From an uncultured Clostridia bacterium (lineage in GTDB: Bacteria > Bacillota > Clostridia > Christensenellales > UBA3700), in the NCBI GenBank assembly GCA_948471525.1, contig CAOKSY010000002.1, forward strand, positions 194,289-258,288: a stretch of DNA of 64,000 nt, in the 5' to 3' direction. Each line of letters begins with the position of its first letter. Positions within the stretch are counted from its first letter, which is position 1. The position numbers and the translations under genes are program-made. Positions 8,338 through 18,500 of the stretch are shown here, piece after piece. The notes under the pieces were generated by a model. That model made no database searches. It was not told the origin of the DNA and was given only the letters and a program-made list of their open reading frames with translations.

Positions 8338-10041
8338 TTATTCTACTCTCTGCAAATACTCTTCTTCGTCGAAATTATACATGGATCTGGTTATTAAAAA
8401 GTATATTGCGCTGACTGCGATCGAGATAACGCAATATATAGCAGCCAAAGCATATATATTGATATTGAGCAGAATCGATACCATTACCGAAAGTCCCGTC
8501 GTAACTATTCCCGGGATAAATGCAAACAGCATGGGTATTACCGAAGAGAAATTATTCTTGACTATCTCCTGCAAATTTTTCCAATGGATATTTGGGTTTT
8601 TAAGATCTCTGTAAACGCACATCCTGTTGACCGCATAAGCATAAAGCGCGTTGGACGCCGCAAATCCCAATACCGCAAGCACGTTCATAGACGGCACTAT
8701 CATAAGCGCTACCGTACTCAAAGCCAAAGTTAAAAGCGAGAATACCAAGCCCGAATTTATCTTTGCGTCGACGATACTCTTGGCGGAGAGCGGCATCGTC
8801 TTCATAAAAAGCACTCCTTCTCCGTCTCTTGAAAACGCAAGAATACTTGCCGTATTGCTGCTCAGCATAAGCTTGACAATAAAATCGGCTATCGACGCAC
8901 AGATTATCGCACCCATGCTGCCCGGGATATTCCTTATATTTATCGCACAGATGAAATAGACCAATATAGGAGGAAGTATTACCATCATACCCGACTGTAT
9001 CAGCAAAGTATTGTTCTTCAGCACCGAGAACAGATCTTTTCTAAAAAGCGCACGTTTGACCTCAAATTGTTTGACCTCTTTGTTTTTGCCGGACGTCTTT
9101 GATACGCCTCCGCCTTCCAAAGCCGCGGATGCGAGCTGTTTGTATTGCCACGAAGCCAACAAACTGCCGAGCGCGGCGAGCGCGATCACTATTCCGAAGA
9201 AAGCCGACGCGTAGCCAAATCCCGAAAGCGCGGAAGTCGCGGTCATCGCCTTTGCGAGGAAATACGTGTGATACGAGTATTTACCCGCTCCCGCAAGCGA
9301 CGGCAATATTGCGCCGTACATTTGATCCATATCCATTTCGGAATTATCCGCTTCTCCGCCGGTTATCGCATCGGGATCAATTGGCGGCGCGCTGTTATTT
9401 GCATAAAGTATAGGCACATAGATAGCGATATAAAGCGCTACTACAAACAAAATGACAAATACCGCGCCCAAAATAGGTCTCTTTTTAAAGAACTGCAATA
9501 TTTTCATTATCGGATAAGACAGTATTGCTATGACAAGTATCGCCATAAGCGGTAGCAATACGATCGCAGGTATCAACAATATCACAAAGCCTGCCGTCAA
9601 TCCCGCCGCGGATTGAATCATTGCGACGATAGCAACTATGGATACCGGAAGTATTATCACTGCCGACAAAATCAATTCATACAATACAAGCGCGATGAGT
9701 TTCGCCCAAAATACGCTTGCCGTCTTGAGCGGCAATGTAAATAAAAACTCGTTGTCCTTGCTGTAATACATAATGTTTATATAAACGAACAAAGAGAAGA
9801 ATATAGTAATCAACTGGCTCATCAAGAAAATACTCGACAGTATTTCCGCAAGATATCCCTGAGCGACAGCCGCTTTTATCAATCCGAACGACGCGACCAA
9901 CGCCAATATATAAGGAATGCCTATCGCAATAGCTATTGACGTCAACGCTATAATGAATTTATTCCTCTCTTTTTTGCTTTTAAAACTCGGCAGAAGCGTA
10001 GTCTTTATCATCTGCTTTGTCAATGCGCCGAAAGCCGTCAT
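8338..10041 (-). CDS. ABC transporter permease (ABC-2-like, large)
   Basis: 567 residues, rich in hydrophobic segments: two near the N-terminus (about 27-60 and 75-95), several between 110 and 215, and a second group from about 345 to the end. An extramembrane loop (about 215-245) contains PPIDPDAITGGEADNSEMD. The KDNEFLFTLPLKTASVFWAK segment (about 96-115) is typical of large ABC-2-type exporter permeases. It follows the ATPase gene by 11 bases and surely forms one exporter with it. The substrate is unknown; lantibiotic or lipid export are possible but unsupported. Confidence 0.85.
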   Translation of the reverse strand: MTAFGALTKQMIKTTLLPSFKSKKERNKFIIALTSIAIAIGIPYILALVASFGLIKAAVAQGYLAEILSSIFLMSQLITIFFSLFVYINIMYYSKDNEFLFTLPLKTASVFWAKLIALVLYELILSAVIILPVSIVAIVAMIQSAAGLTAGFVILLIPAIVLLPLMAILVIAILSYPIMKILQFFKKRPILGAVFVILFVVALYIAIYVPILYANNSAPPIDPDAITGGEADNSEMDMDQMYGAILPSLAGAGKYSYHTYFLAKAMTATSALSGFGYASAFFGIVIALAALGSLLASWQYKQLASAALEGGGVSKTSGKNKEVKQFEVKRALFRKDLFSVLKNNTLLIQSGMMVILPPILVYFICAINIRNIPGSMGAIICASIADFIVKLMLSSNTASILAFSRDGEGVLFMKTMPLSAKSIVDAKINSGLVFSLLTLALSTVALMIVPSMNVLAVLGFAASNALYAYAVNRMCVYRDLKNPNIHWKNLQEIVKNNFSSVIPMLFAFIPGIVTTGLSVMVSILLNINIYALAAIYCVISIAVSAIYFLITRSMYNFDEEEYLQRVE

Positions 10042-10052
10042 AATACGCCCCC

Positions 10053-10841
10053 TTAAAGTTTGAATTCCTCGGAAGAGAGATTTTCGTCAAATCTTTCTCC
10101 GCCGTTTGCGCTCGAATCCGTCACCGAAATAAAGAATTCCTCGAGACTGCCCTCTTTGTTGCTTGCTCTTATCTCGTCCATAGATCCGCTGACGATCAAG
10201 CTGCCTTTGTCTATTATCGCAACTCTGTCGCAAAGTTTTTCCACTACCTCGATGATATGCGAAGAAAACAGAACGCTGTTGCCCTCTTTGCAGTGCTCGC
10301 GCATCAGTTCCTTCAGATTGTACGCGCTCTTGGGATCTAGACCCGTAAGAGGTTCGTCCAATATCCAAAGTTTTGGATTGTGTATCAATGCCCCGATCAC
10401 GCAGATCTTCTGCTTCATACCGTGCGAATATCCTCCGACCTGCTTGTTGGCAACGTCTGCGAGATCAAACAATTCAAGATATTTTTCGGCTCTCGTCTTT
10501 CTGTCGTTGATACCCACGCCGTAAATATCCGCCATAAAGTTAATATACTCGTTTGCAGTCATAGTCTCATAGAGAAAATGATTGTCCGGCACGTAACCGA
10601 TATTTTTCTTTGCCGCGATAGGCGATTCGTGCAGATCGTATCCGCATATGCGTACGCTGCCCTCGCTGTACGGCAACGCGCCCGTGATACATTTTATCGT
10701 AGTGCTCTTTCCCGCTCCGTTGGGTCCTAGAAAGGCAAAAAGTTCTCCTTCTTCTACCTCAAAACATAGATCCTTGACGGAATACTTTTCGTTGCCCTTG
10801 TATTTTTTGCTCAAATTTGTGATGGTCAAAATATTTCCCAT
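10053..10841 (-). CDS. ABC transporter ATP-binding protein
   Basis: 262 residues from the ATG at 10841, chosen because an AGAGAGG site precedes it and the family begins near there; the frame remains open 20 codons further. Walker A GPNGAGKST (39-47), signature YSHGMKQ (138-144, variant of LSGGQ), Walker B LWILDEP ending about 164, and H-loop in LFSSHIIE. The YSHGMKQKI variant is typical of exporters of the CcmA/NatA type. It is the partner of the permease immediately downstream. Confidence 0.95.
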   Translation of the reverse strand: MGNILTITNLSKKYKGNEKYSVKDLCFEVEEGELFAFLGPNGAGKSTTIKCITGALPYSEGSVRICGYDLHESPIAAKKNIGYVPDNHFLYETMTANEYINFMADIYGVGINDRKTRAEKYLELFDLADVANKQVGGYSHGMKQKICVIGALIHNPKLWILDEPLTGLDPKSAYNLKELMREHCKEGNSVLFSSHIIEVVEKLCDRVAIIDKGSLIVSGSMDEIRASNKEGSLEEFFISVTDSSANGGERFDENLSSEEFKL

Positions 10842-10959
10842 TGATGTATACCTCTCTTTTGGAGTCGTTTTTATTATAAACCACGCATTTTCATCGGTCA
10901 ATGTAATTATTATATATTATTTACAATATTTCGGTACAAATTACAAAAAATTGCTTTAT

Positions 10960-11043
10960 TTAACGACAGTACAAGCCGTCGGCGCGCACAACGCGCATAT
11001 AATTGCCGAAAACAGAATAAATAGCACTTTTTTTCTTCTTCAT
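10960..11043 (-). CDS. Possible 27-residue peptide
   Basis: Short frame MKKKKSAIYSVFGNYMRVVR plus ADGLYCR with an ATG at 11043 preceded by a good AAGGAG at the right distance. Its composition (four lysines then mixed residues) fits no family I know. It might be a real small protein, or a degraded signal-peptide start (MKKKK) whose downstream gene was lost. The surrounding boxes and promoter at 11069-11182 make the locus worth noting. Confidence 0.3.
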   Translation of the reverse strand: MKKKKSAIYSVFGNYMRVVRADGLYCR

Positions 11044-11068
11044 CCAAGTCTCCTTACCCTAAGTCGGG

Positions 11069-11182
11069 AAAAGTGTACTTTTACTGACAAAACGCTTGAT
11101 TAACGCAAAATAATAAGATATAATAAAATAAAAAAAAGTACGTTTTTGACACATTTGAAGTCAAAAAAAAGTACACTTTTTT
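11069..11182. promoter_or_regulatory. Plus-strand promoter flanked by AAAGTRYACTTT-type boxes
   Basis: Three related near-palindromes: AAAAGTGTACTTTT (11069-11082), AAAAAGTACGTTTTT (11133-11147) and AAAAGTACACTTTT (11169-11182). The first and third are exact reverse complements. Between the first and second is a good promoter on the plus strand: TTGATT (11096-11101), 17 bases, TATAAT (11119-11124). A transcript from it would start near 11131 and contain an inverted repeat TTTTTGAC/GTCAAAAA (about 11143-11168). It runs toward the 3' end of rarA on the opposite strand. The binding factor is not recognised. Confidence 0.45.
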
Positions 11183-11217
11183 TAGAATTTTTTTAATATA
11201 TTAAGATTTTGAGATTC

Positions 11218-12522
11218 CTATTTATCTTTGTTTTCTTCCTTATTGGCTTTGATCTCTTTGGCTCTTATCAGATATTTCTCAAAACCGTTTGACGACGGAG
11301 AATAAAATTTTTCGTCTTTTAGACTGTCTGGCAAATATTGCTGTTCTACCCAACCTCCGAAATCATGAGGATATTTATATCCCGATATCTTCTGAGTCTT
11401 ATAATTTTTATCCATAAGATATTGCGGCACCTTGTCGTCTTTTCTGCTTGCAACGACTTCCTCTACCTTATATTTGGCGGCGACGACACTGTTGGACTTG
11501 GGAGCTTCGCATACGTATATGATAGCGTTGTACATAGGTATCTTCCCTTCGGGAAGACCGATATTCTGATAGGCCGTCAGCGCCGACGTTGCAATTACCA
11601 AAGCCTGCGGATCCGCCATGCCCACATCCTCGCTGCTATGTACGACAAGCCGTCTTAGTATGAGCATCGGATCGCACCCCGCTTGTATAAGCCGCTCCGC
11701 CCAATAGAGCGCGGCGTCGCTGTCGCTGCCCCTCAAAGACTTGCAAAACGCCGAAAGCATATCGTAATACATACTCTCGTCTATGCTCATGGATTTTTTC
11801 TGCGAAGACTGCTCAGCCGCCGTAAGATCGACGTTTACAACCCCATTTTTATCCGGATCCGTACTCTTTGCCGCAAGTTCCAATGCGTTCAACGCGTTGC
11901 GCAAGTCGCCGTCGCTCGCCCATACGAAGTGATCGAGCGCCTCGTCGCTCACGTTGAGAGACATATCTCCCAGACCTTTTGTCTTATCGTTTATCGCTCT
12001 GACAAGCGTCTTTTTGATATCGTCGGAATTCAATGGTTTGAACTCAAATATCCTGCATCTCGATACGATAGCCCTCGTCATAGACACAAAGGGATTTTCC
12101 GTAGTAGATCCAATAAAGACAATGTGACCTTTTTCGATCGCCTCGAGCATACAGTCCGATTGGGCTTTATTCCACCTGTGGCATTCGTCGAGAAGCAAAT
12201 AGGTCTTGATCCCGTACCGCTCTTTTTCGATCCTCGCGTCTTCTATGACTTTTTTTGCGTCCGCTATGCCCGACGAAACCGCGTTGAGTTTTACGAAGTT
12301 GGATTTTGTAGTATTCGCTATGATATTAGCCAGCGTAGTCTTGCCGCAACCTGGCGCGCCGTAAAATATACAACTGCCCAAACTGTCCGTAAGAATAGCG
12401 CGCCTTAGCAGGCTGTTTTTCCCTACTATATGTTCCTGTCCCGCAAATTCGTCCAAATTTGACGGTCTCATTCGCTCGGCGAGCGGCGCGTTGTCTTTCT
12501 GAATAATATCGAATAAATTCAT
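11218..12522 (-). CDS. rarA: Replication-associated recombination AAA ATPase RarA/MgsA
   Basis: 434 residues. AAA+ ATPase acting at stalled replication forks, related to clamp loader subunits and eukaryotic WRNIP1. LAERMRPSNLDEFAGQEHI at the N-terminus, Walker A GAPGCGKTTLANI (about 56-68), Walker B LLLDECHRWNKAQ, sensor GSTTENPFVSM, and the C-terminal MgsA domain (WAERLIQAGCDPMLILRRLV, YKYPHDFGGWVEQQYLPD). No Shine-Dalgarno is present; a consensus promoter ends six bases before the ATG, so leaderless translation is predicted. Confidence 0.97.
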   Translation of the reverse strand: MNLFDIIQKDNAPLAERMRPSNLDEFAGQEHIVGKNSLLRRAILTDSLGSCIFYGAPGCGKTTLANIIANTTKSNFVKLNAVSSGIADAKKVIEDARIEKERYGIKTYLLLDECHRWNKAQSDCMLEAIEKGHIVFIGSTTENPFVSMTRAIVSRCRIFEFKPLNSDDIKKTLVRAINDKTKGLGDMSLNVSDEALDHFVWASDGDLRNALNALELAAKSTDPDKNGVVNVDLTAAEQSSQKKSMSIDESMYYDMLSAFCKSLRGSDSDAALYWAERLIQAGCDPMLILRRLVVHSSEDVGMADPQALVIATSALTAYQNIGLPEGKIPMYNAIIYVCEAPKSNSVVAAKYKVEEVVASRKDDKVPQYLMDKNYKTQKISGYKYPHDFGGWVEQQYLPDSLKDEKFYSPSSNGFEKYLIRAKEIKANKEENKDK

Positions 12523-12528
12523 ACGGAT

Positions 12529-12557
12529 ATTATATAATAAACGGACTCCGAAGTCAA
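12529..12557 (-). promoter_or_regulatory. Leaderless-type promoter of rarA
   Basis: TTGACT (12557-12552), 17-base spacer, TATAAT (12534-12529), then six bases to the ATG at 12522. The -35 and spacer overlap the hairpin that follows the upstream glucan synthase gene. Confidence 0.75.
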
Positions 12558-12578
12558 TTATATACCGCGAAGTCCGTT
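12540..12578 (-). terminator. Hairpin after the glucan synthase gene
   Basis: Stem AACGGACTTCG / CGGAGTCCGTT, directly after the stop of the 2529-residue gene. The T-run is interrupted (TTTATTATA), so termination may be partial. The hairpin is shared with the rarA promoter. Confidence 0.55.
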
Positions 12579-12583
12579 ATCTA

Positions 12584-15500
12584 TTATCTGAACGTCAGTT
12601 GAATATGCTTTCTGCCCTCGTTCTCTTTTAATGCGAGAGCGGTATTTCCTTTGTACGCTATGCCGTCGCATCTCATACAGTCCTCAGCGCCTTGCGCAAA
12701 TTCTATCATATAAACAGTGCCTTTGTATCTATAGGACAGCTGCATATCCTCCCACCCATCTATTTTCGGACGGGCGAATGACATCTTACCCTCGCTCAAA
12801 GTTATTCCGAACAGATCTCTTATAATAGTATCGTAAAGTATGCTTGCCGAACCCGTATACCAACTCCAACCCATTCTGCCGTAGTTGTCCGCGTTGGAAT
12901 AAACGTCGCCGGCAAATACGTACGGTTCGCCCTTATATACTTTTGATCCTTCCGCAGTAAGATTTTTGGTTATAGGATTTATCAGATCCAACAACTGCCC
13001 CGCGCTCAACTCGCACTCTCCTACGGGAACTTTTTCGTCCAACATCGCCAACGCTTTTATATACCAAGCTGCTGCGTGAGTATATTGCCCCCCGTTTTCT
13101 CTCACCCCTTTAGGATATGAAGAGATGTATCCGTAATAATGCTCCTTGCTCTGCGGAGGCCAAAGAAGTTTTATCAATCCGCGTTCTCCGTCCACGAGAT
13201 CGGCAACCGACCGTAACGCCTGCCGCTGTCTCTGTCTAGAAGAGATATTGGCTATCGCGCTCCAACTCTGACACAGTATATCCTTCTCGAAATGCGGGCA
13301 GTTCTTTACTCCCAGCTCCTCTCCGTTATCCGTCACGGCTCGCATAAAGTATCCGTCTTTAAACGCCTTTTCCAAAGCAAGCTGAAGATTTTCGATATGC
13401 GCGAGATATTTCTGTCTCTGATCGAAGTCAATATACTTGATAAAATTCCTCAATACGTGCGCGGCAAACATACTCAGCCACACGCTCTCGCCTTTGCGCC
13501 TTATACCTATCTCGTTGAGCGCGTCGTTCCAATCGCCGCCGCCTATCAATAGCAACCCGTTCGATCCGTATTTCAAAGTCTCGTCTATCGCTCGCTTTAT
13601 GTGAGACAACAGACTCTCTCCTATTCTGCTCTTCTCGGGCGATTCCAACCGTCCTTCTACGCCGTCGTCTAGCGGAGGCGCCGTCAAATATCTCTGAACA
13701 CTGTTCAAAATCATTTTATCGCCTGTAAAATTTATATATTCAAACGTCAAATATGCCAAAAACAACCTATCGTCAGTGATATGAGTACGCACTCCAAAGC
13801 AGTCTCCGTGCCACCAATGCTGTACGTCCCCCTCCAAAAATTGATGTTCGGCAGACAGTAATATATGATTTTTTACCTTTTCCGGATCAATATAGAGCAT
13901 TGTCAGCATATCTTGCAGTTGATCTCTAAATCCTATCGCTCCTCCCGCCTGATAATAGCCGCACTTGCCGTTGATTCTAGACGACACTACTTGATAAGCA
14001 AGCCATTTGTTGAATATAATATCCAGATTTTTATTGTTTGAACATAGTTCAAATTTATTCATATCTTTAAATTTGTTTTCTTGTTCAATTATCATCGCGT
14101 CGATAGAATCTAGATTTACTCCGCTCAATGATTCATAGCTCTGCGATATCAGTATCTTGACCTGTATCCGTCTTCCGCTCATTCTATCGCTGAGCGCGGC
14201 ATGGGACGGATTGTGAAAATCGGACGATCCTTCCCCTATATTTATGCATCCGTCGCTATACCTCAAACAAGCTGAGTCGTGTATACACTGCGCATCCGTA
14301 CTCATCCTGATATAGACGCTTTTGCCGTTCAGCGCGTTTGTAATACGCATTGTATTTTTATCTATCTGCTCGTCGAAAAGCATTTGATTTATAGGCAGAT
14401 CATTAAGCATCGCATTGAGACGGAATAGCACTCTTGTATCTATATTTCCTTTGCTCTTGCTCATATTCAGGGCAATGACTTTTATATCGCCGTTCTTGAT
14501 CACGCTCTCCTTTACGTCGACGTCGATTCCGTCGATCGACGCACAGAATTCGCTCGCGCCCTGAGTATGCTTTACGTAGCCGCCCTCGCAAAGTCTGTTG
14601 ACACGTCTAAAGCCGCCGATCTCCACATACAGTTCCTCGCACGGCGTATCGAATACGGGATTGTTTTCAAATCTCGTCACGCGGAAGAGATTGCTGTTTT
14701 CAAAATAATCGAAACCGCCGCCGTTTTGCGTAACTACAAATCCCCCCTTATCCGCGCATATGACGTTTGAATAAGGAAGAAGCGGAGTTTCGGTCACTAT
14801 ATAGTCGCCTTTTTCGTCGAAACCGCCCGCGCCGCACTCCCACCGTATATCGCCGTCTCTCTTTCCGTATATCGCAGATATCGGCGACGTCTTCTCCGCT
14901 TCCTTTATCGACGGATACGCTATCGATTCTTTGTCGAATTGCGCCTTTTCTCCCTTTTTGGGAGCCGTAGCCAGTTCTATAAACGCATTGTCTCTTATTA
15001 TTTTCAACGCTCCGTCGTCAATTCCGTTAAGTCGCAGAAATTTCACGCAGTCGAGTTGAAGAATATCGCCTATATTTGTCATATCGACAAAGGATTTGAG
15101 CGTATATTCGTTGTTGTTGCCGTCCGCTTTATATCCTACTACAAGCACATACTTTACCGACGTCATATTGAGATATATCGTCGCATATATCATATTTTTC
15201 AATGCTTCGTCGTGACCGTAATGCTCAAAGTAAATATATTTTACCCCTTTATCCAGTCCGATAGGCAGCCTCTCCTGTCTATTGCCCGCAATTGACGACA
15301 ACTTGTCTCTGTCGTACGGTCTGTATAGAATATTGGTGGCGATACGGCTGACCAAATCGCTTATATTTTCATTGAGTTGATATTTATAAGTCTTTGACAG
15401 CATAGTCAATCTCGCGCTTTCATACGAGTATTTTGCAAAATCCAACATCTTGCACTGCTCGAGATTGTTTTTCAGCGACACTATATCCGAATCGTAGAAT

Positions 15501-18500
15501 TTTACGCAATATAATTCTTTAGAAGAGTTTGCAGCTACCTCTATCTCTCCGATAAATCCGAGACAGGGATTTAGCACGTCTCCTGAAGATTTCCCGTATA
15601 CCTTGCGTTTCCCGAATATATTCGGCGCGGCAAAACTGCCCTCGCGACCTACGAAATTGGTCAGATTGCTCTCATATTCCATCTTGTCGACTCCCAATAC
15701 GCAAAGCGCAGTAAAGCAATCGCCGTAATAATTTCTGGACGTACGTTTGGCGATCAGCGAATTGGTCTTGTCGTCTATCGACGTAGATACAAACATATCG
15801 TTGAAAGCCGGATGAGAAAAAGTAGAGCCGAAATCTGTCAGCGCGACTTCTTCGCAGTATCCGCACTTATATAATTTACTCCTGCCTTCTCTGTTGACGA
15901 TCGTTATTTTTCTTATCTCGCAATTAAAGTTCTGCGGAATATACACGCTCATCGAGCAGTCTCTGTCGACGTTCTTAAACTCGCTTTCATAAGGCTTGAA
16001 AGTATAAGAGCATTTATCCGTACAGAAGGGCTCATATGTCGGCGAATACAGTTCTTTTCCGTCACATATATAGAAAAATCCGCCTTTTTTCTCCTTATGA
16101 TCGAGCGCGGGCTTGCTGAGATATTTGCCCTTTGCATAGGAATATCCTTTGCCCGACGAATCTATCACGCAGGAATAATGACCGTTGGTCAGCACGCTCG
16201 CTTTGGGGAACGCGCCGCACTCTCCGTACGCAAGATAATTATTCGTATTGCCTCCTCCGTATACAAAGTCGAATTTCTTAGTTGATTTACTCTTATTCTC
16301 GGGTATCTGCTCCTCCAGCATAAGCCTACCTCCGTCCATTGCGCTGTCGCTCATAAACAGTTTGATCAAAAAATCGTCGTAAAGCGCGTTGACTATACTG
16401 CAAAGGATCATTCCTTGATGATGCGACATAAGCGTAGCTACGATGTTTTTACCGTTGGTAAAATCTATCGCCTCAAACATACCTTTGGGAGTTATCAATC
16501 CCTCTTCTGCAAGATTCCTTAGATTGCGCACGACCTTTTTGGGCGCGTATCTAAGCGCAAGCGCGGACGAATAGGGACTGACTACGCATCTGTCCTTCTG
16601 CGCGCTCAAACTTATACTGCTCACTCCGAACGCCGAGTATTTATAACTATTTTCGTCATTAAACTCATAATAACAGCTTTCGCTTATACCCCAAACTCCG
16701 CCGCACTTGGCTTTTTGCATAATCTTGATTATATTCTTTACGCTCGACGTAAGAAGACTACCGTCGCAATCCTGCAAAAATATCTGCGGCATAAGGTATT
16801 CAAATGCCGTACCCGACCACGATATCAACGTATTTCCGTTGATCTTGGCTATATTTCTGCCCAATCCGTCCCAATAGCAAGTATCTCCGCCTACCGCTGA
16901 CGCGATGTAACAAAGCGTCCTTGATTCCGAAGCAAGCATATCGTAATGCCCCTCGAACTTTCCTTCCGCTTTATTGTATCCTATATGGAATTTGCCTTTG
17001 GATCTGTCAAACAGCGCGTCGAAGTCCACCGCGTCAACCAGATCATTGATCCTTGCGTACAATTTGACGTCTATATCTTTGACAAACTCTTTGACCGTAA
17101 TGAGCGCGGCGATATAGTTGCCGCTGTCCACGCTGGATACAAAATAAGGAGGCAACGGCTTGCGCGTGGCAAGCGAATACCAGTTGAACAAATGCCCCTC
17201 GTATTTTTCAAGCGATTCGGCAAGTTCTATATGTTCGGATATGCCTCGCATACATTCGTCGAGATCTATTCGTCCTATCTTATACGAACACAGGTACGAC
17301 AAAAGCGCAAACCCCATATTTGTCGGCGAGGTGAAGCCGTTGGCGTGCTTTTGCGGGAATACCTGATAATTGTCGCATATAAGCGAATTATCCTTGAGGT
17401 TGGACTCAAAATACGCGGCAGTTTTATTGGCGAGATCCAGCAAAAACTCCTTATCTTCGACCTCGATCTCCTTTCTTCCCTTGATCTTCCGTCCGCAAAG
17501 ATAAATAACGTTGGAAAGTACAAAATACGATGCTATATAGACAAGTATATAAATATTCGTATAGAATACAGCCGCCAATGCCACCGATAATATATAACTC
17601 GGCAGTAAAATGCTTATATGCTTGGAATAGCCGTTCTGTCTTTGCGAAGAATAAAACGTCTTCCATTCGAGCAGTTTTTTCCTGTCAAAGATACATTTAA
17701 ATCCCATCTTCAGCCACAAAAGCAATCCCGACGTAGCAAAATACGGCAGCATTATCAACTCATATACCATATTTATCAGTTGAATAATGAAATTCTTGAA
17801 CAAATATCTCGCCCTCTTGTCATAGCCGAGATCGTTGAGACAAAGTCCAAAACGTATCAACCAAGTCGCCAATATGCCGAGCGAAACCGGTATCAGCAAA
17901 AATGCATTTCCGCTTGTGGCAAGCGTCACCAATAGCGACAGCCAAAGCGCAGGAACAAGCGTCTTAAGCGCGTTGTATGCGATAACGTACCTATAAAAGG
18001 GCTGACTTACCTTCTTGGAAAATATATACGGGATCAACAGAAGATCGCCGCGCTCCCATCTGTTCTGTCTCAAATTGTGACTGACGAAATTCTTCGGCGC
18101 ATCCTCATAGGTAGGCAGCGCAAGACTTCCGGTAGGCACAATTGCGCCTTCTATGATATCGTGACTGAGTATGCGATTATCCGGCAACTGCCCCTCTATC
18201 TGTCTCACGTATTCGCTCAATCTGTATATGCCTTTGCCGCAATATATTGAGTGTCCAGATATCTTGTAATAGAAGTCGCCGTAATTGCAATAACTGTCCA
18301 CTCCGCTGTCGGATTTATAGTTTTTTGCCCAATAGGTGTCCAGCGAAGACAGCTTGTATCTCGACCTGAACGTCATAAGCGTGTATTTTGCGTTGAGAGG
18401 ATGAAGCATCGTGTTGACGGCGCGCTTAATTCCCCCGGGCATTACGGTATTGTCGTCGTCCAAAAGCACGACGAATTCGGGGCGGCTCTGTCCTCTCAGC

